From NCBI RefSeq assembly GCF_900156465.1, contig NZ_LT707064.1:2202501-2266500 (forward strand): DNA of 64,000 nucleotides, given 5' to 3'. The position numbers and the translations under genes are program-made. The notes under the pieces were generated by a model that made no database searches, was not told the origin of the DNA, and saw nothing but the letters and a program-made list of their open reading frames with translations. Of the stretch, positions 1 to 21,043 are shown in pieces; within the stretch, counting starts at the first letter, position 1; each line of letters starts with the position of its first letter. The DNA is from Pseudomonas sp. 7SR1 (GTDB lineage Bacteria > Pseudomonadota > Gammaproteobacteria > Pseudomonadales > Pseudomonadaceae).

Positions 1-170
<170 letters not shown>

Positions 171-235
171 ATCGACGACAGCAGCTGCTGCATGAGCTCC
201 CACACGAATTGCTTGATTCATTGAAGAAGACGATT

Positions 236-312
<77 letters not shown>

Positions 313-339
313 ATTTCATGGTGTACCCTGTAGCGATAC

Positions 340-415
340 GGGGCCATAGCTCAGCTGGGAGAGCGCCTGCCTTGCACGCAGGAGGTCAGCGGTTCGATCC
401 CGCTTGGCTCCACCA
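340..415 (+). tRNA. alaT: tRNA-Ala (TGC)
   Basis: A 76-nt cloverleaf in the 16S-23S spacer, 27 nt after tRNA-Ile. The anticodon loop is cttgcac (anticodon TGC), the T arm contains gttcgatcc, and CCA is encoded. The Ile-Ala spacer pair is typical of Pseudomonas rrn operons. Confidence 0.97.
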
Positions 416-666
416 TTACCGATTGGCACCAACGTTTAAAGCTTAGAAATGAGCATTCCACCGAACGGTGATGAATGTTGATTTCTAGTCTTTTGATTAG
501 ATCGTTCTTTAAAAATTTGGGTATGTGATAGAAAGATAGACTGGACGTTACTTTCACTGGTAACGGTTCAGGCTAAGGTAAAATTTGTGAGTTGCTCGTA
601 GAGCAAGCGTACGAATTTTCGGCGAATGTCGTCTTCACAGTATAACCAGATTGCTTGGGGTTATAT
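416..666 (+). promoter_or_regulatory. 16S-23S internal spacer with boxA-like antitermination site and 23S processing stem (5' arm)
   Basis: There is no gene in these 251 nt. A boxA-like element (gttctttaaaaa) lies near 503-514, as expected for Nus-factor antitermination of rRNA transcription. From 647 to the start of 23S the sequence is complementary to 3550-3577 after 23S (agattgcttgg.. against ..ccaagcaatct), forming the long stem that RNase III cuts to release pre-23S. The match is seen directly; the processing role is known from other rrn operons. Confidence 0.75.
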
Positions 667-3558
<2,892 letters not shown>

Positions 3559-3717
3559 ATAACACCCAAGCAATCTGTCGACTCGACAGAGACCAGATTG
3601 CGGTGTTGTGAAGACGAAACGAACCGAAAGTTCGAACGTGCTTGCAGGCAACACACAAACTATCGCATACCCATTCGCTGGAACGTGACCGTAAGGCACG
3701 CGCTGGCTACCGAATTT
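3559..3717 (+). other. 23S-5S spacer with 3' arm of the pre-23S processing stem
   Basis: The spacer holds no tRNA. Its first about 20 nt (atataacacccaagcaatct) pair with 647-666 before 23S, completing the RNase III stem. A further match (gtgaagacga near 3607 with gtcgtcttcac near 629) suggests the stalk extends beyond the core. Nothing else was recognised. Confidence 0.6.
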
Positions 3718-3718
3718 C

Positions 3719-3834
3719 TTGACGACCATAGAGCGTTGGAACCACCTGATCCCATCCCGAACTCAGAAGTGAAACGATGCATCGCCGATGGTAGTGTGGG
3801 GTTTCCCCATGTGAGAGTAGGTCATCGTCAAGAT
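3719..3834 (+). rRNA. rrf: 5S ribosomal RNA
   Basis: About 116 nt. The ends (cttgacgacc and gtcatcgtcaag) pair to form helix I, and the conserved core atcccatcccgaactcag is present at about 3748-3766. It is the last gene of this rrn operon and is followed by a strong terminator. Confidence 0.96.
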
Positions 3835-3842
3835 TAAATTCC

Positions 3843-3880
3843 GAAACCCCTATCTGCTGACGCAGGTAGGGGTTTTGTTT
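3843..3880 (+). terminator. rrn operon terminator
   Basis: Rho-independent terminator. The stem aaacccctatctgc / gcaggtaggggttt has a short loop (tgac) and is followed by tttgtttt. It lies 9 nt after 5S and ends the rRNA operon. Confidence 0.9.
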
Positions 3881-3966
3881 TGCCTTCAGGAAAGCGCCTT
3901 CTGTGTTTCTATGCAACCGTCTTGTGCATGGCTATCATGCGGGCCTCATTATCAGGGCGCGTTCGC

Positions 3967-4923
3967 ATGCTCACGTTGCTAGAACTTCTGAAAGATGGCC
4001 GTTTCCATTCGGGGCAGGCATTAGGCGCTGCGCTCGGGATCAGCCGTAGTGCTGTGTGGAAACAATTGCAGCACCTGGAGGCGGAGCTTGGCTTGTCCAT
4101 TCATAAGGTGCGGGGCAGGGGTTATCAATTGGCCAAGCCATTGCAGCTTCTGAATGCGGCTGAGATTGGCGCGCAAGAGTCTTGTGACTGGCCTGTTCAT
4201 ATATTTGATTCTATCGACTCCACCAATGCTGAGGCATTGCGGTCCATAGAGCGTGGGATGCACGCGCCATTCCTCATCCTGGCCGAGCGGCAAACTGCTG
4301 GGCGCGGTCGTCGTGGTAGGAAGTGGGTCAGCCCCTTTGCCGATAATCTCTATTACAGCTTGGTATTGCGCATTGATGGCGGCATGCGCCAGGTCGAAGG
4401 CCTAAGCCTCGCTGTTGGCCTTGCTGTTCTGCGTGCATTGCGTGATATGGGAGTGCTGGAGGCTGGGTTGAAATGGCCCAACGATTTATTAGTTGGTGAT
4501 AAAAAAATCGCAGGTATCTTGCTTGAGCTGGTTGGCGATCCAGCAGATGTTTGTCACGTTGTTCTGGGGGTCGGTATCAATGTGAACATGCAGTCTGCAG
4601 ATGAGGTGGATCAGCAATGGACCTCCATGAGCCTTGAGACGGGCAGAAACTTCAATCGGAATGAGCTTGTGGCGCGTTTGGGCGGCAGCCTTCGCCAATA
4701 TCTGAGCCTGCATCAGGCGTCAGGGTTTTCGGCACTTCAGGCGGAGTGGGAGCGATATCATTTGTGGCAGGGGCGTTCCGTGTCGTTGGTTGCCGGCGCC
4801 AATCGCATTGATGGTGTTGTGCTGGGAGTCGATCGTCAGGGTGCGCTGCGTTTGAAGGTGGATGGTGTGGAAAGAATCTTTAGCGGTGGTGAGCTCAGCC
4901 TGAGGTTGCGTGATGATTCTTGA
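3967..4923 (+). CDS. birA: Bifunctional biotin-[acetyl-CoA-carboxylase] ligase / biotin operon repressor BirA
   Basis: 318 aa, close to E. coli BirA (321). It activates biotin with ATP to biotinyl-5'-AMP and transfers it to the carrier lysine of acetyl-CoA carboxylase. The N-terminal winged helix (about residues 1-60, [20 protein letters not shown]) suggests it also represses biotin genes. The catalytic nucleotide loop GRGRRGRKW is near residues 112-120 and the KWPNDLL motif is near 175. The frame is open upstream to 3880, but ATG 3967 gives the family N-terminus ([11 protein letters not shown]). It overlaps coaX by 11 nt, so the two are probably cotranslated. Cytoplasmic. Confidence 0.95.
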   Translation: MLTLLELLKDGRFHSGQALGAALGISRSAVWKQLQHLEAELGLSIHKVRGRGYQLAKPLQLLNAAEIGAQESCDWPVHIFDSIDSTNAEALRSIERGMHAPFLILAERQTAGRGRRGRKWVSPFADNLYYSLVLRIDGGMRQVEGLSLAVGLAVLRALRDMGVLEAGLKWPNDLLVGDKKIAGILLELVGDPADVCHVVLGVGINVNMQSADEVDQQWTSMSLETGRNFNRNELVARLGGSLRQYLSLHQASGFSALQAEWERYHLWQGRSVSLVAGANRIDGVVLGVDRQGALRLKVDGVERIFSGGELSLRLRDDS

Positions 4924-5662
4924 GCTCGATTGTGGCAACAGCTTTATTAAGTGGCGTGTTCTTCGCTCCGATGGCGTAACGCCTGTTGATGGGGGGGTAG
5001 TCGGTTCTGATGCTGATCTGCTGGCGAGTTTGAGTGGCTCGGGAAGATTCCAGCTTGCGAAGTGCCGCCTTGTCAGCGTGCGAACTCAAGAAGAAACGGA
5101 GTCGCTGGTTTCTTCGTTGGTTGACGCTTTTGGGATCTCTGTCGTAAGAGCAGTGCCTGCCCGGGAAATGGCTGGTGTCAGGAACGGCTACGAAGATTAT
5201 GAGCGATTGGGGCTGGATCGATGGCTGGCGCTACTTGGAGGGTTTCATCTTGCCTCGAGTGCCTGCCTGGTGCTCGATTTTGGTACGGCCATTACGGCCG
5301 ATTTCGTAGCGGCAGATGGGGGGCATCTGGGAGGGTTTATTTGTCCAGGTATGCCCTTGATGCGTAATCAGTTGCGTACCCATACCCGGCGAATTCGATA
5401 TGACGATACGGCTGCCGAACGTGCTCATGAGAGTCTTGAGCCGGGGCGTACAACTGTAGAGGCGGTTGAGCGTGGGTGCATGTTGATGCTTAGGGGATTT
5501 GTGCTGACTCAGCTCGAATTGGCTCGACAGTACTGGGGAGAGGATTTCGTTGTGTTCCTGACGGGAGGGGATGCCAACCTGGTTGCGGGGGTTGTCCCGG
5601 ATGCCAGGGTGGTCCCGGACTTGGTATTTGTCGGGCTCGCGATGGCCTGCCCTTTGTCTTGA
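4913..5662 (+). CDS. coaX: Type III pantothenate kinase CoaX
   Basis: 249 aa, the usual size for Pseudomonas CoaX (about 248). It phosphorylates pantothenate to 4'-phosphopantothenate, the first committed step of coenzyme A synthesis. Type III enzymes belong to the ASKHA fold: the N-terminal phosphate loop is DCGNSFIKW (residues 5-13) and a second nucleotide motif [10 protein letters not shown] lies near 120-130. ATG 4913 (MILELDCGN) is preferred to the ATG one codon upstream at 4910. The start lies inside birA and the SPOR gene starts 7 nt after the stop, so birA-coaX-SPOR looks like one operon. Confidence 0.95.
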   Translation: MILELDCGNSFIKWRVLRSDGVTPVDGGVVGSDADLLASLSGSGRFQLAKCRLVSVRTQEETESLVSSLVDAFGISVVRAVPAREMAGVRNGYEDYERLGLDRWLALLGGFHLASSACLVLDFGTAITADFVAADGGHLGGFICPGMPLMRNQLRTHTRRIRYDDTAAERAHESLEPGRTTVEAVERGCMLMLRGFVLTQLELARQYWGEDFVVFLTGGDANLVAGVVPDARVVPDLVFVGLAMACPLS

Positions 5663-5669
5663 GGTTCCT

Positions 5670-6116
5670 ATGCGTTGGGTCTTTCTGCTCTTGCTTGTTT
5701 TAAACGCGTTCTACTACGTCTGGCATCAGCAGGAGGCCCCGCTTCGCGCTAAGGATGTCACTCCGCTGAATCTGTATCGTGGTTCGCAGCAGGATATTCA
5801 TCTTCTGAGTGAAACGGCGGATGCGCTAGTAAGGAGGGATTTGGCCAGGCCAGGCGAGGCGCAAAGGAGCTGCTCCTATCTGGGTGGCTTCAATCGTTCA
5901 GAAACTGCCAGGCAGCTAGAGCAGAGGTTGCTAGCTTTGGGGGTCGTGGCTCGTGCTGCTTCTTCGAGTTCTCCTGAGGTGGGGGGATTCTGGGTCCAGG
6001 TTTCGCCAGAAAGTACTGTAAAGTTGAATGACATGTTGCTCCAAAACCTTTCCAAAGAATTCAATGAGTTAAAACATAAAATAATGCCTTGTGAGGGGGT
6101 TGCACCCACGGGGTAG
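5670..6116 (+). CDS. SPOR-domain inner-membrane protein
   Basis: 148 aa. A single N-terminal membrane anchor (RWVFLLLLVLNAFYYVW, residues 2-18) is followed by a periplasmic part. The region from about residue 70 (CSYLGGFNRSETARQLEQRL) to 130 has the pattern of a SPOR domain, which binds denuded septal peptidoglycan. The frame is open upstream to 5571 inside coaX, but ATG 5670 gives a clean signal-anchor and follows the coaX stop by 7 nt. It is the equivalent by position of P. aeruginosa PA4278. Specific function unknown; a cell-division or envelope role is inferred from the domain. Confidence 0.8.
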   Translation: MRWVFLLLLVLNAFYYVWHQQEAPLRAKDVTPLNLYRGSQQDIHLLSETADALVRRDLARPGEAQRSCSYLGGFNRSETARQLEQRLLALGVVARAASSSSPEVGGFWVQVSPESTVKLNDMLLQNLSKEFNELKHKIMPCEGVAPTG

Positions 6117-6128
6117 TTTGCATAGAAT
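6100..6128 (+). promoter_or_regulatory. Candidate upstream promoter of the tRNA-tufB operon
   Basis: TTGCAC (6100-6105), a 17-bp spacer and TAGAAT (6123-6128), followed by a GC-rich stretch (ggcgcccgc) like the discriminators of stable-RNA promoters. The -35 overlaps the end of the SPOR gene. It would act in tandem with the better promoter at 6218. Prediction from consensus only. Confidence 0.5.
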
Positions 6129-6130
6129 GG

Positions 6131-6176
6131 CGCCCGCTTCGCAGCGAAGGCTTTTAACGGTTGAGGGTGCGAAGCG
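6131..6176 (+). other. Inverted repeats between the SPOR gene and the tRNA cluster
   Basis: Two alternative stems are visible: gcttcg-cag-cgaagg followed by cttttaac (6136-6156, terminator-like for the birA operon), and cgcttcgca (6135-6143) with tgcgaagcg (6168-6176). The two are mutually exclusive. Whether this terminates the upstream operon or acts in the leader of the 6123 promoter cannot be decided from sequence. Confidence 0.45.
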
Positions 6177-6217
6177 TGGTCAACGCATCTAACCTCAGGT
6201 TTTTAATGAGAAAATAG

Positions 6218-6245
6218 TTGACAGAAGGCTGGCATGATGTAGAAT
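6218..6245 (+). promoter_or_regulatory. Promoter of the tRNA-Tyr/Gly/Thr-tufB operon
   Basis: TTGACA (6218-6223, perfect -35), a 16-bp spacer and TAGAAT (6240-6245), then a GC-rich discriminator (gccggctcgc). It is 13 nt before tRNA-Tyr. The combination is characteristic of stringently controlled stable-RNA promoters. Confidence 0.8.
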
Positions 6246-6258
6246 GCCGGCTCGCTTA

Positions 6259-6343
<85 letters not shown>

Positions 6344-6366
6344 GTTTAGCGTGAGCTGCAAGCTCC

Positions 6367-6440
<74 letters not shown>

Positions 6441-6466
6441 AGTTTGCAGATTGTGCAAAGTGTTTT

Positions 6467-6542
6467 GCTCTTGTAGCTCAGTTGGTAGAGCACACCCTTG
6501 GTAAGGGTGAGGTCAGCGGTTCAAATCCGCTCAAGAGCTCCA
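6467..6542 (+). tRNA. thrT: tRNA-Thr (GGT)
   Basis: 76 nt. The acceptor stem gctcttg / caagagc pairs, the anticodon loop is ttggtaa (GGT), and the T arm is gttcaaatc. It ends TCCA and lies 84 nt upstream of tufB in the same transcription unit. Confidence 0.97.
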
Positions 6543-6548
6543 TATAAC

Positions 6549-6583
6549 AAGGCAGATATGAAAATATCTGCCTTTGTTTTAAT
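6549..6583 (+). terminator. Hairpin between tRNA-Thr and tufB (attenuator or processing site)
   Basis: A perfect stem aaggcagatat / atatctgcctt with a gaaa loop, followed by tgttttaa. It looks like a weak intrinsic terminator placed inside the operon. It could attenuate transcription into tufB or mark the 3' cleavage of the tRNA precursor. Confidence 0.6.
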
Positions 6584-6626
6584 GGTTAGTGTGACTTGCT
6601 AATTTCTTCTCCTAGGGGTGATTTCG

Positions 6627-7820
<1,194 letters not shown>

Positions 7821-7824
7821 ACGG

Positions 7825-7853
7825 TTGTAATGTCTTTTTCGGGCCGGCATAAT
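7825..7853 (+). promoter_or_regulatory. Candidate promoter for tRNA-Trp/secE/nusG
   Basis: TTGTAA (7825-7830), a 17-bp spacer and CATAAT (7848-7853), 20 nt before tRNA-Trp. It overlaps the left arm and loop of the hairpin at 7842-7860. Consensus is moderate (4/6 and 5/6), so this is a candidate only. Confidence 0.45.
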
Positions 7854-7873
7854 GGTCGGCCTGATTTTGTTTT
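7842..7873 (+). terminator. tufB terminator
   Basis: Stem ggccggc / gtcggcc (7 bp, one G-T) with loop ataatg, followed by tgattttgtttt. It sits between tufB and tRNA-Trp and probably ends much of the tufB transcription. Confidence 0.65.
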
Positions 7874-7949
7874 AGGTCAGTAGCTCAATTGGCAGAGCGA
7901 CGGTCTCCAAAACCGTAGGTTGGGGGTTCGATTCCCTCCTGACCTGCCA
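7874..7949 (+). tRNA. trpT: tRNA-Trp (CCA)
   Basis: 76 nt. The acceptor stem aggtcag / ctgacct pairs, the anticodon loop is ctccaaa (CCA), the T arm is gttcgattc, and GCCA ends the gene. It lies 45 nt before secE, a conserved linkage in gammaproteobacteria. Confidence 0.97.
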
Positions 7950-7994
7950 GATTCACTCGATGTGTCTGGCTTTCTTTTCACAGGATCTTCATAG

Positions 7995-8363
7995 ATGACT
8001 CCTAAAGCTGAAGCTCAAAGCTCTCGCTTCGATCTGCTCAAGTGGCTAGTGGTAGTCGCTTTGGTGGTTGTTGGCGTTGTTGGCAATCAGTATTACTCTG
8101 CATCGCCGATCCTGTATCGTGTACTGGCATTGCTTGCCATTGCTGCTGTTGCTGCCTTTGTGGGTTTGCAGACGGCCAAGGGTAAGTCTTTCTTTGTACT
8201 CGCTAAGGAAGCTCGAACCGAGATCCGTAAAGTCGTATGGCCAACTCGCCAGGAAACCACTCAGACCACGTTGATTGTCGTGGCTGTTGTTTTGGTGATG
8301 GCGTTGCTGTTGTGGGGGCTTGATTCCCTGCTCGGTTGGCTTGTTTCCTTGATTGTTGGCTAA
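7995..8363 (+). CDS. secE: Preprotein translocase subunit SecE
   Basis: 122 aa with three predicted membrane helices, like E. coli SecE (127 aa). SecE clamps SecY in the inner-membrane SecYEG channel. The conserved amphipathic segment before the last helix (EARTEIRKVVWPTRQET, about residues 72-88) is intact, and the last helix runs about 93-115. It is followed by nusG after 9 nt; secE-nusG is a conserved pair. Confidence 0.96.
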   Translation: MTPKAEAQSSRFDLLKWLVVVALVVVGVVGNQYYSASPILYRVLALLAIAAVAAFVGLQTAKGKSFFVLAKEARTEIRKVVWPTRQETTQTTLIVVAVVLVMALLLWGLDSLLGWLVSLIVG

Positions 8364-8372
8364 GGGTGTCCC

Positions 8373-8906
8373 GTGGCTAAGCGTTGGTACGTTGTGCATG
8401 CTTACTCGGGTTACGAGAAGCATGTCATGCGCTCTCTGATAGAGCGTGTAAAGCTGGCTGGCATGGAAGATGGCTTTGGCGAGATTCTGGTCCCCACTGA
8501 AGAAGTGGTTGAGATGCGTAATGGCCAGAAGCGCAAAAGTGAACGCAAGTTCTTTCCAGGTTACGTGCTGGTGCAGATGGATATGAACGAAGGGACTTGG
8601 CACTTGGTCAAGGATACCCCTCGCGTCATGGGCTTCATTGGTGGTACTGCTGATAAGCCGGCACCTATTACAGATAAAGAAGCAGAGGCGATTCTGCGTC
8701 GCGTCGCTGATGGTAGCGACAAGCCTAAGCCTAAGACGTTGTTTGAGCCTGGTGAGGTTGTACGAGTCACCGATGGTCCATTCGCTGATTTTAATGGCAC
8801 GGTTGAAGAAGTTAACTACGAAAAGAGCCGGATTCAGGTCGCGGTGCTCATTTTCGGTCGCTCTACTCCGGTGGAGCTGGAGTTCAGTCAGGTCGAAAAG
8901 GTCTGA
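8373..8906 (+). CDS. nusG: Transcription termination/antitermination protein NusG
   Basis: 177 aa with a GTG start. It binds RNA polymerase and links it to the ribosomal protein S10 or to Rho. The NGN domain is at the N-terminus ([16 protein letters not shown]) and the KOW motif at about residues 125-150 ([19 protein letters not shown]). A terminator follows directly. Confidence 0.97.
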   Translation: MAKRWYVVHAYSGYEKHVMRSLIERVKLAGMEDGFGEILVPTEEVVEMRNGQKRKSERKFFPGYVLVQMDMNEGTWHLVKDTPRVMGFIGGTADKPAPITDKEAEAILRRVADGSDKPKPKTLFEPGEVVRVTDGPFADFNGTVEEVNYEKSRIQVAVLIFGRSTPVELEFSQVEKV

Positions 8907-8920
8907 TTGGGCAAGCATCC

Positions 8921-8951
8921 CAACCCCACAGCCCAAGGCTGTGGGGTTTTG
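8921..8951 (+). terminator. nusG terminator
   Basis: Stem aaccccacagcc / ggctgtggggtt with a very short loop (caa), then ttg. It separates secE-nusG from rplK. Readthrough is possible as the T run is short. Confidence 0.8.
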
Positions 8952-9023
8952 TCGTCACTGGGATAAACGCGCAAGTAACCGGGGAGCCTTTCGAGGCGTT
9001 TGAACCCGTAATTGGAGTGCCTC

Positions 9024-9455
9024 ATGGCCAAGAAGATTACCGCTTACATCAAGCTGCAAGTGAAGGCCGCTCAGGCTAACCCAAGCCCACCCGTTGGTCC
9101 TGCCCTGGGCCAACACGGTGTCAACATCATGGAATTCTGCAAGGCCTTCAACGCCCGTACTCAGGGTCTTGAGCCGGGTCTGCCGACTCCAGTGATCATC
9201 ACTGTATACAGCGACCGTAGCTTCACTTTTGAAACAAAAAGCACACCTGCTTCGGTACTGCTGAAGAAGGCAGCAGGTTTGACCAGCGGTTCCGCCCGTC
9301 CGAACACCGTTAAGGTTGGCACTGTTACCCGTGCTCAGCTGGAAGAGATCGCGAAAACCAAAAACGCGGATCTGACTGCAGCTGATATGGATGCAGCCGT
9401 GCGTACTATCGCCGGTTCTGCTCGTAGCATGGGCCTTAACGTGGAGGGTGTGTAA
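9024..9455 (+). CDS. rplK: 50S ribosomal protein L11
   Basis: 143 aa, the standard length. L11 forms the base of the GTPase-associated centre and is needed for RelA activation. The conserved segment [15 protein letters not shown] lies near residues 21-36. ATG 9024 (MAKKITAYI) is used; the upstream in-frame ATG at 9012 would add four residues absent from the family. The stop overlaps the rplA start by one base. Confidence 0.98.
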   Translation: MAKKITAYIKLQVKAAQANPSPPVGPALGQHGVNIMEFCKAFNARTQGLEPGLPTPVIITVYSDRSFTFETKSTPASVLLKKAAGLTSGSARPNTVKVGTVTRAQLEEIAKTKNADLTAADMDAAVRTIAGSARSMGLNVEGV

Positions 9456-10150
9456 TGGCTAAGCTGACCAAGCGTCAAAAGGCTATCGCCAGCAAGATCG
9501 AAGCAGGCAAGGCCTACAACTTTGTAGATGCCGCCGCACTGCTGGCTGAGCTGTCGACTGTCAAGTTCAGCGAGTCGTTCGACGTTGCTGTTAACCTGGG
9601 TGTTGATCCACGTAAATCCGACCAGGTCGTTCGTAGCGCTACCGTGCTGCCACATGGCACTGGTAAGACCGTTCGCGTCGCTGTCTTCACCCAGGGCCCA
9701 GCAGCCGAAGCTGCTCTGGCTGCCGGTGCAGATCGTGTAGGCATGGACGATCTGGCTGCCGAAATGAAAGCTGGCGAGCTGAACTATGACGTTGTCATCG
9801 CATCCCCTGATGCCATGCGCGTTGTAGGTCAACTGGGCCAGATTCTCGGTCCTCGTGGCCTGATGCCTAACCCTAAGGTCGGCACCGTTACGCCAGACGT
9901 AGCTACCGCGGTTAAAAACGCCAAGGCTGGTCAGGTTCGTTATCGCACCGACAAGAACGGCATTATCCACACCTCCGTTGGCAAGATCGGCTTCGATGCC
10001 GTCAAGCTGAAGGAAAACGTTGAAGCCCTGATCGCTGACCTGAAGCGTATCAAGCCGGCCTCCTCGAAAGGTATCTACGTCAAGCGCGTTACCCTGAGCA
10101 CCACTATGGGCCCAGGTCTGGTCATCGACCAGAGCTCGCTCGACGCGTAA
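9455..10150 (+). CDS. rplA: 50S ribosomal protein L1
   Basis: 231 aa, as in other Pseudomonas. It forms the mobile L1 stalk that moves deacylated tRNA out of the E site. In enterobacteria free L1 represses the rplKA mRNA, and the one-base overlap with rplK (taatg) fits such coupling. The hallmark [10 protein letters not shown] is near residues 131-140. Confidence 0.98.
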   Translation: MAKLTKRQKAIASKIEAGKAYNFVDAAALLAELSTVKFSESFDVAVNLGVDPRKSDQVVRSATVLPHGTGKTVRVAVFTQGPAAEAALAAGADRVGMDDLAAEMKAGELNYDVVIASPDAMRVVGQLGQILGPRGLMPNPKVGTVTPDVATAVKNAKAGQVRYRTDKNGIIHTSVGKIGFDAVKLKENVEALIADLKRIKPASSKGIYVKRVTLSTTMGPGLVIDQSSLDA

Positions 10151-10348
10151 GACTCGAATTGGCGCAAGCGATTGCGCCAATTGAAAAATTGGGGTCCCTG
10201 CCTGGCGGGGGCTATCCAAGACCGTAGGCGACGCAAGTCTTAAACCACAAGCCTACGCAGATGGTGCTCCCGGTTCCTTACCGAATCAGACACCAAAACG
10301 ACATTCGGTTTCGACCGGATGAAACGGTAACAAGCAGGAGTTAAACCC
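10151..10348 (+). promoter_or_regulatory. rplJ leader (L10 autoregulatory leader candidate)
   Basis: 198 nt without a gene. It opens with a perfect 11-bp stem, aattggcgcaa / ttgcgccaatt (10157-10182), closed by a GCGA tetraloop. The rest has the position and size of the L10 leader, where the L10-L12 complex represses translation of rplJL in other bacteria. The L10 binding fold itself was not verified base by base. Confidence 0.6.
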
Positions 10349-10849
10349 GTGGCAATTAAACTCGAAGACAAGAAGGCCATCGTCGCTGAAGTCAACGAGG
10401 CTGCCAAAGTCGCTCTGTCCGCTGTCGTGGCTGATGCCCGTGGCGTAACAGTAGGCGCTATGACCGGACTCCGTAAAGAGGCCCGCGAAGCTGGCGTTTA
10501 CGTACGTGTAGTACGTAACACCCTGCTCAAGCGCGCTGTTGAAGGCACTCAATATGACGTGCTCAACGACGCGTTCGTCGGCCCGACCCTAATCGCATTC
10601 TCGAAGGAACATCCGGGCGCTGCTGCTCGTATCTTCAAAGAGTTCGCCAAGGGTCAGGACAAGTTCGAGATCAAGGCAGCTGCGTTCGAGGGCAAGTTCC
10701 TCGCAGCAAACCAAATCGACGTGCTGGCAACTCTGCCGACCCGTGACGAAGCAATTTCTCAGCTGATGAGCGTGATTCAAGGCGCTACCAGCAAGTTGGC
10801 TCGTACTCTGGCGGCAATTCGCGATCAGAAAGAAGCTGCTGCAGCCTGA
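10349..10849 (+). CDS. rplJ: 50S ribosomal protein L10
   Basis: 166 aa with a GTG start, preceded by the Shine-Dalgarno caggag. L10 anchors the L7/L12 dimers to the ribosome. The N-terminal half contains the rRNA-binding domain ([19 protein letters not shown]), and the C-terminal helix that binds L12 is at the end. It is cotranscribed with rplL. Confidence 0.98.
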   Translation: MAIKLEDKKAIVAEVNEAAKVALSAVVADARGVTVGAMTGLRKEAREAGVYVRVVRNTLLKRAVEGTQYDVLNDAFVGPTLIAFSKEHPGAAARIFKEFAKGQDKFEIKAAAFEGKFLAANQIDVLATLPTRDEAISQLMSVIQGATSKLARTLAAIRDQKEAAAA

Positions 10850-10928
10850 GGCTGAGCGTTTCCTTTCTCGCGTATTTTTGTTTATTTCGATGGCCGTGCC
10901 GGCTATCCCCCAATTCAGGAATTGAGTC

Positions 10929-11294
10929 ATGTCTCTGACTAACGAACAAATCATCGAAGCAATCGGCGAAAAATCCGTAATGGAAATCGTTGAGCTGATC
11001 AAGGCAATGGAAGAGAAGTTCGGCGTTACCGCTGCTGCTGCTACCGTTGCTGCTGCTGGTCCAGCTGCTGTTGTTGAAGAACAAACTGAGTTCAACGTTG
11101 TTCTGGCTGCCGCTGGCGACAAGAAAGTAAACGTGATCAAGGCTGTTCGCGAACTGACCGGTCTGGGTCTGAAAGAAGCCAAGGAGAAGGTTGACACCGC
11201 TCCTCAGGTTATCGCTGAAGGCGTTAGCAAAGAAGCTGCTGAAGACGCGAAGAAGAAGCTGGAAGAAGCAGGCGCTACCGTCGAAATCAAGTAA
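10929..11294 (+). CDS. rplL: 50S ribosomal protein L7/L12
   Basis: 121 aa, acidic. It recruits and stimulates the translational GTPases. An N-terminal dimerisation region (about 1-33), an Ala-rich flexible hinge (about 34-52) and a compact C-terminal domain with [10 protein letters not shown] are seen. Shine-Dalgarno tgagtc is weak; codons are strongly biased as expected for the most abundant ribosomal protein. Confidence 0.98.
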   Translation: MSLTNEQIIEAIGEKSVMEIVELIKAMEEKFGVTAAAATVAAAGPAAVVEEQTEFNVVLAAAGDKKVNVIKAVRELTGLGLKEAKEKVDTAPQVIAEGVSKEAAEDAKKKLEEAGATVEIK

Positions 11295-11338
11295 TTTCGA
11301 CCTTGCGTCTCCAGCCCGAGCGTCGAGCGAAAGGCTGA

Positions 11339-11371
11339 TGGCTGGTGGCTTTTGCCACCGGCCTTTTTCCG
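11339..11371 (+). terminator. rplL-rpoB attenuator
   Basis: Stem ggctggtggc / gccaccggcc with loop ttt, followed by tttttcc. In E. coli a terminator at the same place lets only part of the transcripts continue into rpoBC. A weak promoter-like pair (TTGGCA 11375, GATAAC 11399, 18-bp spacer) follows and could support rpoB separately. Confidence 0.8.
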
Positions 11372-11513
11372 TTATTGGCAGCCGACTGGGTCGGTGCTGA
11401 TAACGAGCTGTAACCACCCGAGGCGGTGGCGCAAACCATGGGGTTTGCACGATTTTCTGGCTGCTCCCGTCGGGAGGGGCCAAACAAGCAGGTGACCAAG
11501 CTGGGGAACGCTG

Positions 11514-15587
<4,074 letters not shown>

Positions 15588-15602
15588 CACGTGACGCGAA
15601 TC

Positions 15603-15629
15603 GAGAGCGGGGCTGTTTAGCCCGCTCTC
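15603..15629 (+). other. Hairpin between rpoB and rpoC
   Basis: Perfect 9-bp stem gagagcggg / cccgctctc with a 9-nt loop, without a T run, 22 nt before the rpoC start. It is probably an RNA stability or processing element rather than a terminator. Confidence 0.5.
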
Positions 15630-15651
15630 TGCTCCGCCAGGAGGAAAGGCC

Positions 15652-19851
<4,200 letters not shown>

Positions 19852-19947
19852 GTTCTGCGGTAATTGAGTGCCTGGCCCTGATCATCCCGTTCGGCGGATC
19901 GAGACAAAATGTCGAGATTCGGCGGGCGGGGAGGTCGGGGCCTTGCC

Positions 19948-19976
19948 TTGACTGGGGGCAAGATCCTCTTTAGACT
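19948..19976 (+). promoter_or_regulatory. Promoter of the str operon (rpsL-rpsG-fusA-tufA)
   Basis: TTGACT (19948-19953), a 17-bp spacer and TAGACT (19971-19976), about 90 nt before rpsL. The interval 19852-19947 holds only short imperfect repeats. Predicted from consensus. Confidence 0.6.
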
Positions 19977-19992
19977 CTTGATCCCCTAAATT

Positions 19993-20025
19993 TGGCGGGA
20001 ATACGTTCCTGCCATTTTGCTTTTC
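19993..20025 (+). terminator. rpsL leader hairpin, attenuator-like
   Basis: Stem tggcgggaa / ttcctgcca (9 bp, one G-T) closed by a tacg loop of the stable UNCG type, followed by ttttgcttttctt. It lies between the str promoter and rpsL, so it would act on this operon's own leader. Confidence 0.6.
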
Positions 20026-20067
20026 TTGTAAGACAATAGCGTCGCAAGACAACAGTGGAGCTAGTAG

Positions 20068-20439
20068 ATGGCAACTATCAACCAGCTGGTACGTCAGCCG
20101 CGTAAGCGTATCGTCGAGAAATCCGACGTGCCTGCGCTGCAGAACTGCCCGCAACGTCGTGGCGTATGCACCCGTGTGTATACCACCACGCCGAAAAAAC
20201 CTAACTCGGCACTGCGTAAGGTATGCCGTGTGCGTCTGACCAACGGTTTCGAGGTTTCCTCGTACATCGGCGGTGAAGGCCACAACCTGCAGGAACACAG
20301 CGTGGTTCTGATCCGTGGCGGTCGTGTAAAAGACTTGCCAGGTGTTCGTTATCACACCGTTCGCGGCTCCTTGGATACCTCCGGCGTCAAAGGTCGTAAC
20401 CAGGGTCGTTCGAAGTACGGTACCAAGCGTCCGAAGTAA
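20068..20439 (+). CDS. rpsL: 30S ribosomal protein S12
   Basis: 123 aa. It helps monitor codon-anticodon pairing in the decoding centre. Lys43 (in [11 protein letters not shown]) and Lys88 (in [10 protein letters not shown]), where streptomycin-resistance changes arise, are both wild type. First gene of the str operon, with rpsG starting 103 nt later. Confidence 0.99.
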
Positions 20440-20542
20440 TCGGTCGTTCTGCAGTTTTTCATTTTTATTGAGTCGATAAGAGTAAGGTCGGGCACGCACA
20501 TGCTGTCCCGGGCTAACCTGAAGACCGTTTGAGGGCTTATCA

Positions 20543-21013
20543 ATGCCAAGACGTCGCGTAGCAGCCAAACGTGAGATTCTGGACGATCCGAAATACGGAA
20601 GCCAGATTCTCGCCAAGTTCATGAACCACGTTATGGAAAGCGGCAAGAAAGCCGTTGCCGAGCGTATTGTTTATGGCGCACTGGACAAAGTTAAGGAACG
20701 CAAGAACAGCGATCCCCTGGAAATCTTCGAAAAAGCTCTCGACGCCATCGCTCCGCTGGTCGAAGTGAAGTCGCGCCGTGTAGGCGGTGCTACTTACCAG
20801 GTTCCGGTCGAAGTTCGTCCGTCCCGTCGTAACGCCCTGGCAATGCGCTGGTTGGTAGACTTCGCCCGCAAGCGCGGTGAGAAGTCCATGGCTCTGCGCT
20901 TGGCTGGCGAACTGTTGGACGCTGCTGAAGGTAAAGGTGCTGCAGTTAAGAAGCGTGAAGACGTGCACCGTATGGCTGAAGCCAACAAGGCTTTCTCGCA
21001 CTACCGCTTCTAA
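20543..21013 (+). CDS. rpsG: 30S ribosomal protein S7
   Basis: 156 aa. It nucleates assembly of the 30S head and lines the E site. Conserved N-terminal [10 protein letters not shown] and the Ile/Lys-rich helices with [18 protein letters not shown] are intact. In E. coli S7 is the translational repressor of its operon; no such element was identified here. Confidence 0.99.
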   Translation: MPRRRVAAKREILDDPKYGSQILAKFMNHVMESGKKAVAERIVYGALDKVKERKNSDPLEIFEKALDAIAPLVEVKSRRVGGATYQVPVEVRPSRRNALAMRWLVDFARKRGEKSMALRLAGELLDAAEGKGAAVKKREDVHRMAEANKAFSHYRF

Positions 21014-21043
21014 TTTTAGCGTCACTCAATTTGCGAGGGCTTT

